The notes: generated from the sequence alone by a model not told the origin. A stretch of DNA of 64,000 nt from CALSMU01 sp965230225 (GCA_965230225.1 CBDDKM010000003.1:310001-374000), one strand, 5' to 3'. Positions 23,648 through 32,790 are shown, numbered from the stretch's first letter. Made by a program: numbers and translations.

Positions 23648-25336
23648 TTAGCTTGTCGCAGCTATAGATTTAAAGTATTGTTTTAGGATTTTGGCGTTGG
23701 TTTCGTTCGGGGTAAATATTTCCATTACTGCCGGACGGTTATTGCTTTGATGATTAAAAAACTCACCCAAGGTGGAGTTTAGTTCATTTTCATTATAAGC
23801 TTTATAATAATTTAGCTTATGAGCTTCTGATAGCATTTGGATATTAGCTTGATTACCAACCTCAAAAAAGTTTTCTACCAATCCAGTAGAATCGGGACCT
23901 GGAATAAACCTGAATATGCCTCCGCCTCCATTATTAATTACAATAATCCTTATGTTTTCTGTAAGGTGATTGTTCCAAAAAGCGTTAATGTCGTATACAA
24001 AACTTAGGTCGCCTGAAATTAATACGGTTAATGCATTTGAAGCTGCAGCTGCACCACATGTTGTTGAGGTACTTCCGTCAATTCCGCTAACTCCTCGGTT
24101 ACCGTTGTAGGATACCGTTGAAATGGGGTTGAACAGTTGGACATATCTTACTGGAGAGCTATTCCCCATTTGTAAGTTAGCATGGTCCGGAATTCTATCC
24201 AGTAATATTTCGAATACCTTAAGGTCGCACCAATCAATAGATTGTAAGTAGTTGGTGTGGGATTCTTTAGCGAGAAAAGATCTTTGTAACCACTTATTGG
24301 TATACGAGCTATCTTCAACAGGAGCCAACTTGTTTAATTGGTTGATAAATTGAATTGGTTCGATTGATATTTTTTTGCTAAGACATTTGAAAGTGTCAAT
24401 TTCTCTTGGGGTGGTTCCAATTTGCCAATGCTCTTTAGGTTGAAAGCTTCTCAGAAAGGCTTTTATCCTTTTAGAAATGATAGCTCCTCCTAGAGTAACA
24501 AGGACCTCAGGGGAGAAGTCATGTAGGTCTTCTGGTTTGATAGCAGAAAGTGTTCTATCAATACAAGAAATGAATTGGAAATCATATAAGTTGGAAGTGG
24601 TTTCTGTCATTACTACAACCGAGCCATCTTGATTCAATTGACTAAGAACCAGATTTAATTCCTTGTCTTTAGGTAATACTCCACATAGAATTAATTTGCT
24701 CTTAGCTGAATTCCACTTTTGCGAAATTTCTTCCCAATCTATTTGCGTTTGCTTTGTTGAGGTTAACTCTACTTTTTGAGGTTGAAGAGCCTCTTGTTTT
24801 TCAATTGTATTATAGAGTGGTTCTCTAAACGGAAGGTTAATATGAACAGGGTTACCTATAGGGTTCATGCAATTGGATAGCGCTTTGTTTACCTCAGAAA
24901 TAGCCTTCTGGATATCATTTTCAGATTCTTCTACAGGTAAATTATGACTGCTGTAGATGTAGTTTTTATAAACCTCATTTTGATCTATTGATTGCCCTTC
25001 TCCATGGTGAATCCACTCTGGAGGTCTATCAGCTGTTAGAACAATTAATGGAATATTTTGGTAGTAGGCTTCCGATATTGCAGGAGCGTAGTTTAAAGCG
25101 GCGCTTCCTGAAGTGCAGCAAATAATCACCGGTTCTTTGAGTTGTTGAGCCATACCTAATGCATAAAATGCGGCTGAACGCTCATCAACAATGGACCTAC
25201 AATTAAAGAATGGGTTGTTATTAAATGAAATCACTAAAGGAGCATTTCTTGATCCAGGAGAAAACACAACATTTTTTATGTTGTATTGTTCGCATAAACT
25301 CACCACAATCTGAACGCTCTTCTTATCTGAAATCAT
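23648..25336 (-). CDS. menD: 2-succinyl-5-enolpyruvyl-6-hydroxy-3-cyclohexene-1-carboxylate synthase
   Basis: MenD is a thiamine-diphosphate enzyme. It joins isochorismate and 2-oxoglutarate to give SEPHCHC, the first committed step toward menaquinone. The 562-residue protein has the expected N-terminal FSPGSRNAPL with the catalytic Glu in DERSAAFYALGMA, then CCTSGSAALNYAPA, LTADRPPEW and the TPP-pyrophosphate region GNRGVSGIDGSTST and VLISGDLSFVYD. It is preceded by the isochorismate synthase gene with a 23-bp gap. It is transcribed leftward with the thioesterase, menF and menD in order. MenB lies elsewhere at 56 kb; menC, menE, menH, menA and menG are not seen. Confidence 0.96.
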   Translation of the reverse strand: MISDKKSVQIVVSLCEQYNIKNVVFSPGSRNAPLVISFNNNPFFNCRSIVDERSAAFYALGMAQQLKEPVIICCTSGSAALNYAPAISEAYYQNIPLIVLTADRPPEWIHHGEGQSIDQNEVYKNYIYSSHNLPVEESENDIQKAISEVNKALSNCMNPIGNPVHINLPFREPLYNTIEKQEALQPQKVELTSTKQTQIDWEEISQKWNSAKSKLILCGVLPKDKELNLVLSQLNQDGSVVVMTETTSNLYDFQFISCIDRTLSAIKPEDLHDFSPEVLVTLGGAIISKRIKAFLRSFQPKEHWQIGTTPREIDTFKCLSKKISIEPIQFINQLNKLAPVEDSSYTNKWLQRSFLAKESHTNYLQSIDWCDLKVFEILLDRIPDHANLQMGNSSPVRYVQLFNPISTVSYNGNRGVSGIDGSTSTTCGAAAASNALTVLISGDLSFVYDINAFWNNHLTENIRIIVINNGGGGIFRFIPGPDSTGLVENFFEVGNQANIQMLSEAHKLNYYKAYNENELNSTLGEFFNHQSNNRPAVMEIFTPNETNAKILKQYFKSIAATS

Positions 25337-25359
25337 GGTGCGAAGTTACGGAATAGCAA

Positions 25360-26349
25360 TTACTCAAACTTTAAAATATTTAATAAAGTTTGTGACTTTA
25401 GTTCAGTTTCCTGCCACTCTTTTTCTGGTATGGATTTGTTGGTAATACCTCCTCCGATATACAACTTAACTTGATCCGAGAATACCTCCATACACCTTAA
25501 GTTTACAAAATAGGACTCTTTTGTTGGAGTAGATATTCCTAAAAACCCGGTATAAAGCTTACGAGAATATCCCTCATTTTTAAGAATGAAATCTTGAGCT
25601 TGTGTTTTGGGAACCCCGCAAACTGCAGGAGTAGGGTGTAATTGGTTGATTAGTTCGCTACTGCCAAGAACAGACGTGAAACTAAAGTCCGTTTTAATGT
25701 GTGCAATTTGACCAGCTTTAACCGTATATGGTGCTGATTTTTGAACTTTAATTCCTAGCAGTTCGAGGTGGTTACTGATGTAATCTGTAACGTATTGTTG
25801 TTCTTCCTGCTCTTTTATTTTCCACCCCTTTTTTTCGAATTGTTCGTAAGGCTGACTACCAGCTAAAGCTACCGTGTTAAACTGATTGGACTTTTTAGAA
25901 AGTAGCAGTTCAGGTGTTGCTCCCATCCACATTCCTATGCCTGGAATGTTAATCAAATAGTTAAAAGCATTCGTGTACTGTTTACATAGTTTGTCAAATG
26001 CTGTAAAATAATTTGAGTTATTGTATTTTACTGTTTTGGTTCTGGATAGAATAACTTTATTCAATTCAGAATCACAAGCCTTAATGAAAGATTTAGCCTT
26101 CTCAATATAATCTTCATGAGAAATTGAATCTATATTCGATAAATCAGTATTGTTTGAAACCGAAATTGTTTTTGTAATCAGAGTGGGGGAACCATTAAGG
26201 AAGAATTGTTCGGAACCATCAGAATTGGCAACAACGAAATAAGTATCTTCAAGAGGCTTGTTCGTCCATTGCCCTTCAAGTAACATTTGCTCATCGGAGT
26301 GAGGCATTTGGAACAAGGCAAATCCTTCTTTTTCTGTCAGTGAATTCAT
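25360..26349 (-). CDS. menF: Isochorismate synthase
   Basis: This chorismate-utilising enzyme converts chorismate to isochorismate for menaquinone synthesis. At 329 residues it is shorter than E. coli MenF but typical of Bacteroidota. The conserved core has GATPELLLSK, TVALAGSQPYE, HPTPAVCGVPKTQA (the catalytic glutamate neighbourhood), EGYSRKLYTGFLG, VNLRCMEVF and LYIGGGIT. Its stop is 23 bp before menD and its start overlaps the thioesterase gene by 4 bp (ATGA), so the three are one transcript. EntC-like siderophore function is possible by sequence alone, but the menD linkage favours menaquinone. Confidence 0.93.
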   Translation of the reverse strand: MNSLTEKEGFALFQMPHSDEQMLLEGQWTNKPLEDTYFVVANSDGSEQFFLNGSPTLITKTISVSNNTDLSNIDSISHEDYIEKAKSFIKACDSELNKVILSRTKTVKYNNSNYFTAFDKLCKQYTNAFNYLINIPGIGMWMGATPELLLSKKSNQFNTVALAGSQPYEQFEKKGWKIKEQEEQQYVTDYISNHLELLGIKVQKSAPYTVKAGQIAHIKTDFSFTSVLGSSELINQLHPTPAVCGVPKTQAQDFILKNEGYSRKLYTGFLGISTPTKESYFVNLRCMEVFSDQVKLYIGGGITNKSIPEKEWQETELKSQTLLNILKFE

Positions 26350-26771
26350 TGGTCCTTTCTATCCAAAATCATCATGGTTAACCTGGATACAGAAATTAGT
26401 TTATCCTGATCATTCTTAACTTCAACACTCCAAATATGAGTAGATTTTCCTTTGTGTATTAAAGAAGCATAGCCGTGTACAAATCCACTCATTGCAGTTC
26501 CTGTATGGTTGGCATTTATTTCCAGACACACTGCATACTGAGACTTTGGATCAATGGTAATGTAAGAACCAACACTTCCAAGTGTTTCAGCTAAAGTTAC
26601 ATTTGCTCCTCCATGCAGAAGTCCCATTGGTTGAAAAGTACGTTCGTCAACAGGCATTTTTGCAACTAGATAATCATCCTTAATTTCAGTAAACTCAATC
26701 CCCAGATGAGAGATCATTGTATCTCTATTGATTTGGTTGATGTCTTCAGGTGTGACTTTAGAATTTGTCAT
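26346..26771 (-). CDS. PaaI-type hotdog thioesterase, probable DHNA-CoA thioesterase
   Basis: This 141-residue hotdog-fold thioesterase has the PaaI/YdiI signature GLLHGGANVTLAETLGSVGS, with the active-site region around the LHGG, and NANHTGTAMSGFVHG. It probably hydrolyses 1,4-dihydroxy-2-naphthoyl-CoA in the menaquinone pathway (MenI role), which is inferred from its overlap with menF; other aryl-CoA or acyl-CoA substrates are possible. The start ATG is at 26769-26771 directly after a TACATTTG -7 box, so the mRNA would be leaderless or nearly so. It is the first gene of the men operon. Confidence 0.85.
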   Translation of the reverse strand: MTNSKVTPEDINQINRDTMISHLGIEFTEIKDDYLVAKMPVDERTFQPMGLLHGGANVTLAETLGSVGSYITIDPKSQYAVCLEINANHTGTAMSGFVHGYASLIHKGKSTHIWSVEVKNDQDKLISVSRLTMMILDRKDQ

Positions 26772-26775
26772 GAGG

Positions 26776-26783
26776 CAAATGTA
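26776..26783 (-). promoter_or_regulatory. -7 box of the menaquinone operon
   Basis: The minus strand reads TACATTTG, ending 4 nt before the first ATG of the thioesterase-menF-menD run. The upstream -33 position is occupied by the terminator of the protease gene and has no TTG. The leader would be absent or only a few bases long. Confidence 0.5.
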
Positions 26784-26790
26784 ATCATAA

Positions 26791-26815
26791 AAAAAGGCGC
26801 CCCGAAGGACGCCTT
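26791..26815 (-). terminator. Terminator of the large T9SS protease gene, UUCG tetraloop
   Basis: On the minus strand a 9-bp stem AAGGCGTCC / GGGCGCCTT (one G:U pair) closes the extra-stable C(UUCG)G tetraloop and runs into seven Ts. It sits between the protease stop and the men operon promoter. Confidence 0.9.
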
Positions 26816-26837
26816 ATAGAATATTGGTAGTTTACAA

Positions 26838-29800
26838 TTATCTTAAAATTGAAATTCTCTTAGTTACGCTTCCGTTTCTAGTTTCAACATTAATAAAGTA
26901 GAATCCTTCTGCTTTATCTCTTAGGTTGAAATCTAAAGTAGCCTCCGTAATGTTGTTCAATGTTTTTAACTCAAGTTGCTGTCCGATTGTATTGTAAAGG
27001 GAGATGTTTACATCTTGTGCTTCGGACAATTCAATAGTTAATTTAAACTCACCCTCATTTGGATTAGGGAATAAATTAACAGCTTCAGTTAAGTTAACTT
27101 CATCAATGTCATTAACTCCAACATTGATGGTAATAGTATCTGTTCCTGTACAGTTACCTAAAGTTCCGGTTAACACAACAGTGTAAGTTCCCTGAACATT
27201 ATAGGTGTGAGATACCATTCCTTGTGTAGAAGAGTTACCATCACCAAAGTTCCATGAGTATGAAGTTGCAACAGATCCAGCATTGCTGAAGTTTACTGTT
27301 CCACCTACAGGAATATTAACTTGATCTGCTCCGGCAACAACCGTTGGAGCAGGGCTAACAGTTACCGTAGTTTGAACAGGAGAACCTGAACATGATCCAT
27401 TTTGACCAATTACAGTATAAGTGGTCATACTTGTAGGAGATACAGTGATTGATGCAGTTGTTGCACCAGTATTCCATACATAAGTTTGTGCACCACTTGC
27501 AGTAAGTGTAATTGATTCTCCAGCACAAATGTCGGCTGTAGACGGGCTAACAGTTACGTTTGGCTGAGTTTCAACAGTAATTGTTGTAGACTCAGTTGCC
27601 TGACATCCTGTAGCATCTGTAATGGTTACAGTATATGTTGTTGTAGAAGCCGGAGAAACAACGTGAGTACTTCCAGTTCCTAAACCATTATCCCAGCTGT
27701 ATGAACCACCTGTTCCAGCTCCACCAGCAGTAATAGTAGCAGTGTTTCCGAAGCAAATTGTTTGATCAGCAGAAATAGTTGGTGTAACTCCACCAGTGTT
27801 TGTGATGGTTGCTGTTGTTGTACCTTGACATCCACCTGCATCTTCAACAACAACGTTGTAAGTTCCGGCAGATAATCCACTAAATGTACTTCCTGACTGG
27901 AAGGTCGCTCCACCGTCAATACTGTATTGGTAAGGAGTTGATCCACCTGTTGCAGAAATCACAATCTCACCATTAGCGTTCATGCAAGTCTCATTGGTTA
28001 CAGCTGCAGTAGCAGTAACGTTTCCGGTACTTGAAATGATTTCAGTGCTCATTACAGAAGTACAACCATTGTTATCCATAACAATTACCTGGTAAGAACC
28101 AGCTCCCAGACCAGTGAATGATCCTGAAGTTTGGTAGTTAGCTCCGTTATCAATGCTGTATTGGTAAGGAGTTGACCCGCCAGAAGCAGTTACAGTGATC
28201 GTACCATTGTTAGCTCCACAAGAAGCATCTGTTGAAGTTGCTGTATGAGTTACAGCAGTTGGCTCAGTTAACGTAGCTGTAGAAACTGATGATTGACATC
28301 CATTTCCATCTTCAACTACTAAGTCGTAAGAACCAGCTCCAAGGTTGTTAAAGGTGTAAGGAGAAGATCCACTGTTGAAAGTAGTTCCTCCATCATTACT
28401 GAAAGAGTAAGTACCATTACCTCCTGTAGCAGTTACAGTGATAGAACCATCACCAGCTCCATTACAAGAAAGATCGGTTGATGTAAATGTCATTGAAGGA
28501 GCTCCAGGGTTATTTAATGTAACCTGATCATTACCTTGACATCCATTGTTATCTTGTACAACAATGTCGTAAGTTCCAGTTCCAAGATTAGTAAATGTAT
28601 AAGGAGAAGTACCACTGTTGAAAGTAGCTCCACCATCATTACTAAAGGTGTATGGTGCTGTACCTCCTGTTACAGTAACAGTAATATCACCATCGTTAGC
28701 TCCACAGGAAGGGTCGTTAGAAGTGCTAGACACTACTAAAGTTCCTGATCCAGGGTTTAAAGTAACTTGATCCGTAGACTGGCAACCATTATTATCCTGA
28801 ACAACAATGTCGTAAGTTCCATCTGTCAATCCGGTAAATGTTCCACTTGATTGGAAAGTAACACCATTGTCAATACTATATTGGTATGGAGTAGCTCCAC
28901 CAGTTGCAGTAATAACAATTTGTCCGTCGTTTCCAGCACATCCAGGGTCAGTTCCGTTTGATGTGATGGTTGGACCATCTGAAATAACTACTTGAATACT
29001 GTCGATAGCTTGCCCATCGCAAGATCCCTCAAGTACTAAGTAAGCAGTGTAGTTACCTGCTGTAGAGTAGGTAACCGTCTCATTTTGGTTAGTAGAGTTA
29101 GCAGGTGTACCTCCGTTAAAGATCCAGTTGTACCCTGTAACGTTAGTTCCAGTTGAAGAGTAATCAATTGATCCACCAGCACAAACTGTTGTTACGTTGG
29201 AAGAAGCAGAACCTGAAACAGGAGCATCTGTTACGTAAGGGCTAATGTACATTGAGTATGGATTCCCCCATGATGAAGCATCATCGAAGGCATACCATCC
29301 TCCACCTGCACCCCATTCTTCCCATGCACTATTAGCTGTAGGGTCGAAAATAGAGTTGTGTACAATACCAAGAGAATCGTTAGCTCCAAATCCATTCATG
29401 GTAATTCCACAATAGAATGGGTTACCACCAACGTTAACTCCGCCAGGGAACAGTACTTCCAGAAGACCTTGTCCATTGGTAAGGGCTCCATCTATAGTAG
29501 AAAGTGGGAAAGATTCTGTAGCGATGATAGTACCAGGTTGTCCAGCGTTATCATCCCAAATGTTGAAATCAACAGTTGCACCAGATCCACCATCGTGAAT
29601 TCCGTAGAAATAGACTACCATTCCATTTACATGTGTATATGGAGAGTATCCACTGTATGCTTCAGCTTTAGAAACATCACCATAACCATTCCATCCAGAT
29701 ACGTATCCACCGTTTGCACCGTAGATAGTTAAAGTATCATTCGCTCCAATATTTAATAGAGTATCACATCCAACAGATGCTACTACATTAATATTTACAG

Positions 29801-31520
29801 TAGTAGTACATGCTCCGTTTGCATTAGAAGCAATAAGCTCTACTTCGTATGTCCCAATATTATTAAAAGTTACACTCCCTGGGTTAGCAGCTGTAGATGA
29901 AGCCGGTAGAGCACCACCGTTTCCAGTGTTGTCAAAATCCCAGTTCCACGCAGTTGGGTTTCCAGTAGAACCATCAGAGAAGTTTACACTTCCACCTACG
30001 GTAATTGTAGTTGAACTTGCGTTGATTCCACAAGTAGGAGGTGAAGTTGAGTTACATGGTTGGTAAGTTCCGTCCAATGTCATTACTCCAGTTCCTGTTG
30101 GGTCTAACCAAGGCTCTAATTGTGCAGTTGAAGCAGTACCATTCAAGTCCCAATCAGTATAGAATTTTCCGTATAAATCAGGTGAGCTGGTAGCAGTACA
30201 GTATGAAGAACCTCCAGATAACTGTCCTACAATTCTTCCATTTTGATCAAAGATTGGAGATCCAGAAGAACCACCTTCGGTAACACCATGTCCGTTAGTA
30301 GTTCCGGCCCATGTTACTAACCAGTGAGCTCCGGCAGCACCACCATTATAGGTCGTACTAGATAAGGAAGATGTATAAGTTGAAATTTTCTTGGCACTTC
30401 CGGCTGGGTGATGAACACCTACACCAGAGGTAGCTCCCGTGTTAGCTCTGTTCCAACCAGCATAATATGCGTTATAAGATGTTGGTGGCTCAGAAGTAAG
30501 CTCAACAAGGTAGAAATCGGATCCTGCAACCTGGTTTGTTCCAGGAGGATTGTTAAGAGTTCCATTTCCTGATGAAGCCACAACAGTTCCACCAGTCATA
30601 GTATCTGTCCCTTTAGAAGGGTCTGTTCCGTTAGCACTTCCTGGAGAACAAGAAGTTTTTTGATAGTTCCAGTACCATACCCAGGAGTTGATATTAGAAC
30701 CTGCGTTTGGTTCACCACAGTGCCATGCAGACAGTACATATGGGGTACAATCTTGAGAAGTATTGTTAACCATAGATGCACTACATACATAGGTACTTGC
30801 TCCTTGTGTGAAAGTATAGTGAATGGCTGCATCGATTTGGTTTTGCCATCCATTGTTCTCTGGAGAACAAGCAACATCTACCTGACATGGATCCGCTTTT
30901 TGTAATGAATAGCTGGAAGGTTGTCCGGTAGCATCTTGAATGTATCCATCAATAAAGTCTTCAACTCCTCTATAGAAGTAGGCAACGCTATTGATTTCGA
31001 TAATTGGTGCTCCGATTGTTCCAGGAGCAGCATAATATTCAATGGTTAATGTGCTACCCTGAATCATTTGAGTTGCACGGATGATATCGTTTACGTTATA
31101 TCTGGAAGTGAATGCCCCAATTACCTGATTTTTATAATCGTTGTAAATGAATACTTCACCTCCATCAGGAATGTAAAAGTTACTGTAGTACAATCCCAAA
31201 GCCATTGCATCATCCGAGTGGATTTCTAGTCTCCATAGATCTCCTCCGTTTGGTAATGACTGCCAGGTTCCTGAATTAGCAGGAGTTATGTTTACCGGAA
31301 GGTTAAGACCTACACGATATGCCATGCGCTCATCATTTTGAGCATCCTCTGCTTGTAAAACTTGTAAATTTGGTTTAGTTACGTTGATGGTTTGAACATT
31401 TGTGGTGGGTACTACATTAGAAAATGAATACGGCATACCTCCTTCACTCAATTGAGCAAAAGAACTACCCACATTCAAAGCCAACACAAATGCTAATGCA
31501 TTTAGTATTATTCTTTTCAT
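26838..31520 (-). CDS. Giant secreted lysyl-endopeptidase-like serine protease with PKD and SprB repeats, T9SS cargo
   Basis: This 1560-residue secreted protein has a signal peptide (1-22), a propeptide-like region to about 205, and a trypsin-fold domain resembling Achromobacter/Lysobacter lysyl endopeptidase (about 208-490). The triad is readable: His267 in SAWHC, Asp335 in GSDFYLVEL, Ser419 in TEGGSSGSP, with many cysteines for disulphides. After it come a PKD domain, a lectin-like beta domain, another PKD, five SprB-type repeats of about 79 residues, two Ig-like domains, a PKD and a type A T9SS sorting domain ending KRISILR. T9SS cargo is exported and anchored or released at the cell surface. 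It is preceded 22 bp upstream by a tiny lysine-rich secreted protein. Confidence 0.9.
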   Translation of the reverse strand: MKRIILNALAFVLALNVGSSFAQLSEGGMPYSFSNVVPTTNVQTINVTKPNLQVLQAEDAQNDERMAYRVGLNLPVNITPANSGTWQSLPNGGDLWRLEIHSDDAMALGLYYSNFYIPDGGEVFIYNDYKNQVIGAFTSRYNVNDIIRATQMIQGSTLTIEYYAAPGTIGAPIIEINSVAYFYRGVEDFIDGYIQDATGQPSSYSLQKADPCQVDVACSPENNGWQNQIDAAIHYTFTQGASTYVCSASMVNNTSQDCTPYVLSAWHCGEPNAGSNINSWVWYWNYQKTSCSPGSANGTDPSKGTDTMTGGTVVASSGNGTLNNPPGTNQVAGSDFYLVELTSEPPTSYNAYYAGWNRANTGATSGVGVHHPAGSAKKISTYTSSLSSTTYNGGAAGAHWLVTWAGTTNGHGVTEGGSSGSPIFDQNGRIVGQLSGGSSYCTATSSPDLYGKFYTDWDLNGTASTAQLEPWLDPTGTGVMTLDGTYQPCNSTSPPTCGINASSTTITVGGSVNFSDGSTGNPTAWNWDFDNTGNGGALPASSTAANPGSVTFNNIGTYEVELIASNANGACTTTVNINVVASVGCDTLLNIGANDTLTIYGANGGYVSGWNGYGDVSKAEAYSGYSPYTHVNGMVVYFYGIHDGGSGATVDFNIWDDNAGQPGTIIATESFPLSTIDGALTNGQGLLEVLFPGGVNVGGNPFYCGITMNGFGANDSLGIVHNSIFDPTANSAWEEWGAGGGWYAFDDASSWGNPYSMYISPYVTDAPVSGSASSNVTTVCAGGSIDYSSTGTNVTGYNWIFNGGTPANSTNQNETVTYSTAGNYTAYLVLEGSCDGQAIDSIQVVISDGPTITSNGTDPGCAGNDGQIVITATGGATPYQYSIDNGVTFQSSGTFTGLTDGTYDIVVQDNNGCQSTDQVTLNPGSGTLVVSSTSNDPSCGANDGDITVTVTGGTAPYTFSNDGGATFNSGTSPYTFTNLGTGTYDIVVQDNNGCQGNDQVTLNNPGAPSMTFTSTDLSCNGAGDGSITVTATGGNGTYSFSNDGGTTFNSGSSPYTFNNLGAGSYDLVVEDGNGCQSSVSTATLTEPTAVTHTATSTDASCGANNGTITVTASGGSTPYQYSIDNGANYQTSGSFTGLGAGSYQVIVMDNNGCTSVMSTEIISSTGNVTATAAVTNETCMNANGEIVISATGGSTPYQYSIDGGATFQSGSTFSGLSAGTYNVVVEDAGGCQGTTTATITNTGGVTPTISADQTICFGNTATITAGGAGTGGSYSWDNGLGTGSTHVVSPASTTTYTVTITDATGCQATESTTITVETQPNVTVSPSTADICAGESITLTASGAQTYVWNTGATTASITVSPTSMTTYTVIGQNGSCSGSPVQTTVTVSPAPTVVAGADQVNIPVGGTVNFSNAGSVATSYSWNFGDGNSSTQGMVSHTYNVQGTYTVVLTGTLGNCTGTDTITINVGVNDIDEVNLTEAVNLFPNPNEGEFKLTIELSEAQDVNISLYNTIGQQLELKTLNNITEATLDFNLRDKAEGFYFINVETRNGSVTKRISILR
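27795..28980 (-). repeat. Five SprB-type coding repeats of about 240 bp
   Basis: Five copies of a module are visible. Each holds the pattern C-x3-[ND]G-x-I-x-[VI]-x-[AV]-x-GG, then PYxYSIDNG or TYSFSNDGG and a VVxDxxGC turn. In DNA the copies have diverged, with only short identical stretches. SprB repeats are known from gliding adhesins and T9SS cargo in Flavobacteriia. Confidence 0.8.
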
Positions 31521-31542
31521 GGTTTAAAATGAATGGTGGTTG

Positions 31543-31773
31543 TTAATCTTTTTTTGGTTTCGTGGCTACTTGAGCTGGTTTTGTAGCTTTCTTTTTTTGT
31601 TGTACCGGAACAGTGTTTGGTGTTTTTATTGCTTTCTCCAGACGAACTGGTTTTGAAGGCTTTTCAATGACCTTTTTTTCTTCAAGTTCCACTTGACTCT
31701 TAGGTGCACTCTGGGCAGAAGCACCGATTGATACCAGACAAAAGATGCCCGATAAAACGAAAAGTTTTTTCAT
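31543..31773 (-). CDS. Small lysine-rich secreted protein, unknown
   Basis: This 76-residue protein has a clear signal peptide (MKKLFVLSGIFCLVSIGASA, cleaved before QS). The mature chain is 55 residues, 14 of them lysine, with many Pro, Val and Thr. It is probably unfolded, with no cysteine and no recognisable domain. A final KPKKD and an inner QQKKKATKP are striking. The start ATG is at 31771-31773. It sits 22 bp before the lysyl-endopeptidase-like protease and reads the same way, so the two may be co-transcribed. It is unrelated by sequence to any family I can name. Confidence 0.7.
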   Translation of the reverse strand: MKKLFVLSGIFCLVSIGASAQSAPKSQVELEEKKVIEKPSKPVRLEKAIKTPNTVPVQQKKKATKPAQVATKPKKD

Positions 31774-31945
31774 ACTTTACTGAAATTTAATGAGTTGTTA
31801 GTTATTCTGTAATTGGTTTAATGCCTTAAATATATGAAAAAAAGAAACTAAATCAGAAATTATATTTTAAACAATTAAATTAATAGTAGTTTAAATTCTA
31901 ACAAATACTGTGGCTGAATGTTAAAAAGATTAAAAAAGTGCATTA

Positions 31946-31970
31946 TGACAAAGTGTGACAAATATTTGTC
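31946..31970 (+). promoter_or_regulatory. Tandem TGACAAA plus palindrome: probable OmpR-type operator
   Basis: TGACAAA occurs at 31946-31952 and 31956-31962, exactly 10 bp apart, and the second copy begins the perfect palindrome GACAAATATTTGTC (31957-31970). It ends 45 bp upstream of the response regulator ATG, next to a -7-like TAATTTTG (31984-31991). OmpR/PhoB-type regulators bind direct repeats at 10-11 bp spacing. Autoregulation is inferred. Confidence 0.45.
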
Positions 31971-32015
31971 TGATGGAAAGGTCTAATTTTGTAATATTGA
32001 AATCAAACCATTGAG

Positions 32016-32711
32016 ATGAGTAAAAGAATATTATTAGTAGAAGACGAGGAGCACTTAAATGAAGTGATAAAACTTAATCTGGAATTAGAGGGGCATAATG
32101 TTACCTCTGTGTTTAAAGGGAAAGACGCTTTGAATAAATTTAGTTCAGGAAGGTTTGACCTTATTATATTGGATGTAATGCTGCCAGAGGTAAATGGATT
32201 TGATATTTGTCAAACCATTCGATTGGATGATCAGGAAACGCCTATTCTTTTTCTTACTGCTAAAAATTCGGGACAGGATCGTATTACGGGGTTGAAGTTG
32301 GGAGGAGATGATTATTTGGCCAAGCCATTTAATTTAGAAGAGTTATTGTTAAGAGTTGCTAACCTATTAAAAAGAACTGGTAGTGGTAAAGCTGAACCTA
32401 CAGAGTTTGAAGAGTTTGAAATAGGTAAGAGTAAGATCAATTTTAAATCATTCATGGTAATCGATTCTCAGGGGGTTGAACATAAACTATCGCAAAGACA
32501 AATCAAGCTTTTGAAATTATTAATTGATAAAAAGAATGAAGTAGTAAGTCGTCAGGAGATTCTTGAAAAGGTTTGGGGCTATGATGTTTATCCATCAACA
32601 AGGACTATTGATAATGTGATTTTGTCGTTTCGCAAAATATTTGAAAAGGATGTTGATGCAAATACGTATTTCAAATCAATAAGAAGCGTTGGTTATAAGT
32701 TTACACCATAA
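32016..32711 (+). CDS. OmpR-family response regulator without adjacent kinase
   Basis: This 231-residue two-component regulator has a receiver domain (1-118, phosphoacceptor Asp53 in LIILDVMLPE, the conserved Lys in YLAKPFN) and a C-terminal winged helix (about 135-231). The latter is typical of OmpR/PhoB (EFEIGKSKINF, LSQRQIKLLKLL, SRQEILEKVWG, TRTIDNVILSFRKIFE, SVGYKFTP). It resembles the RprY group of Bacteroidetes. No histidine kinase is next to it; the following gene is a PqiA-like membrane protein. Start ATG 32016-32018. A tandem TGACAAA site lies just upstream, and the divergent lysine-rich peptide and protease unit starts 242 bp away. Confidence 0.92.
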   Translation: MSKRILLVEDEEHLNEVIKLNLELEGHNVTSVFKGKDALNKFSSGRFDLIILDVMLPEVNGFDICQTIRLDDQETPILFLTAKNSGQDRITGLKLGGDDYLAKPFNLEELLLRVANLLKRTGSGKAEPTEFEEFEIGKSKINFKSFMVIDSQGVEHKLSQRQIKLLKLLIDKKNEVVSRQEILEKVWGYDVYPSTRTIDNVILSFRKIFEKDVDANTYFKSIRSVGYKFTP

Positions 32712-32762
32712 TGATTTTAAGCAACCTTTGTTGCTGAAATGCGTCTCTTATTAAAACAAAAG

Positions 32763-32790
32763 AACAAGAATTGCTACCTCTTGTTTTTTT
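32763..32790 (+). terminator. Terminator of the OmpR-type regulator gene
   Basis: A 7-bp stem AACAAGA (32763-32769) / TCTTGTT (32779-32785), loop of 9 nt, is followed by Ts. Confidence 0.6.
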
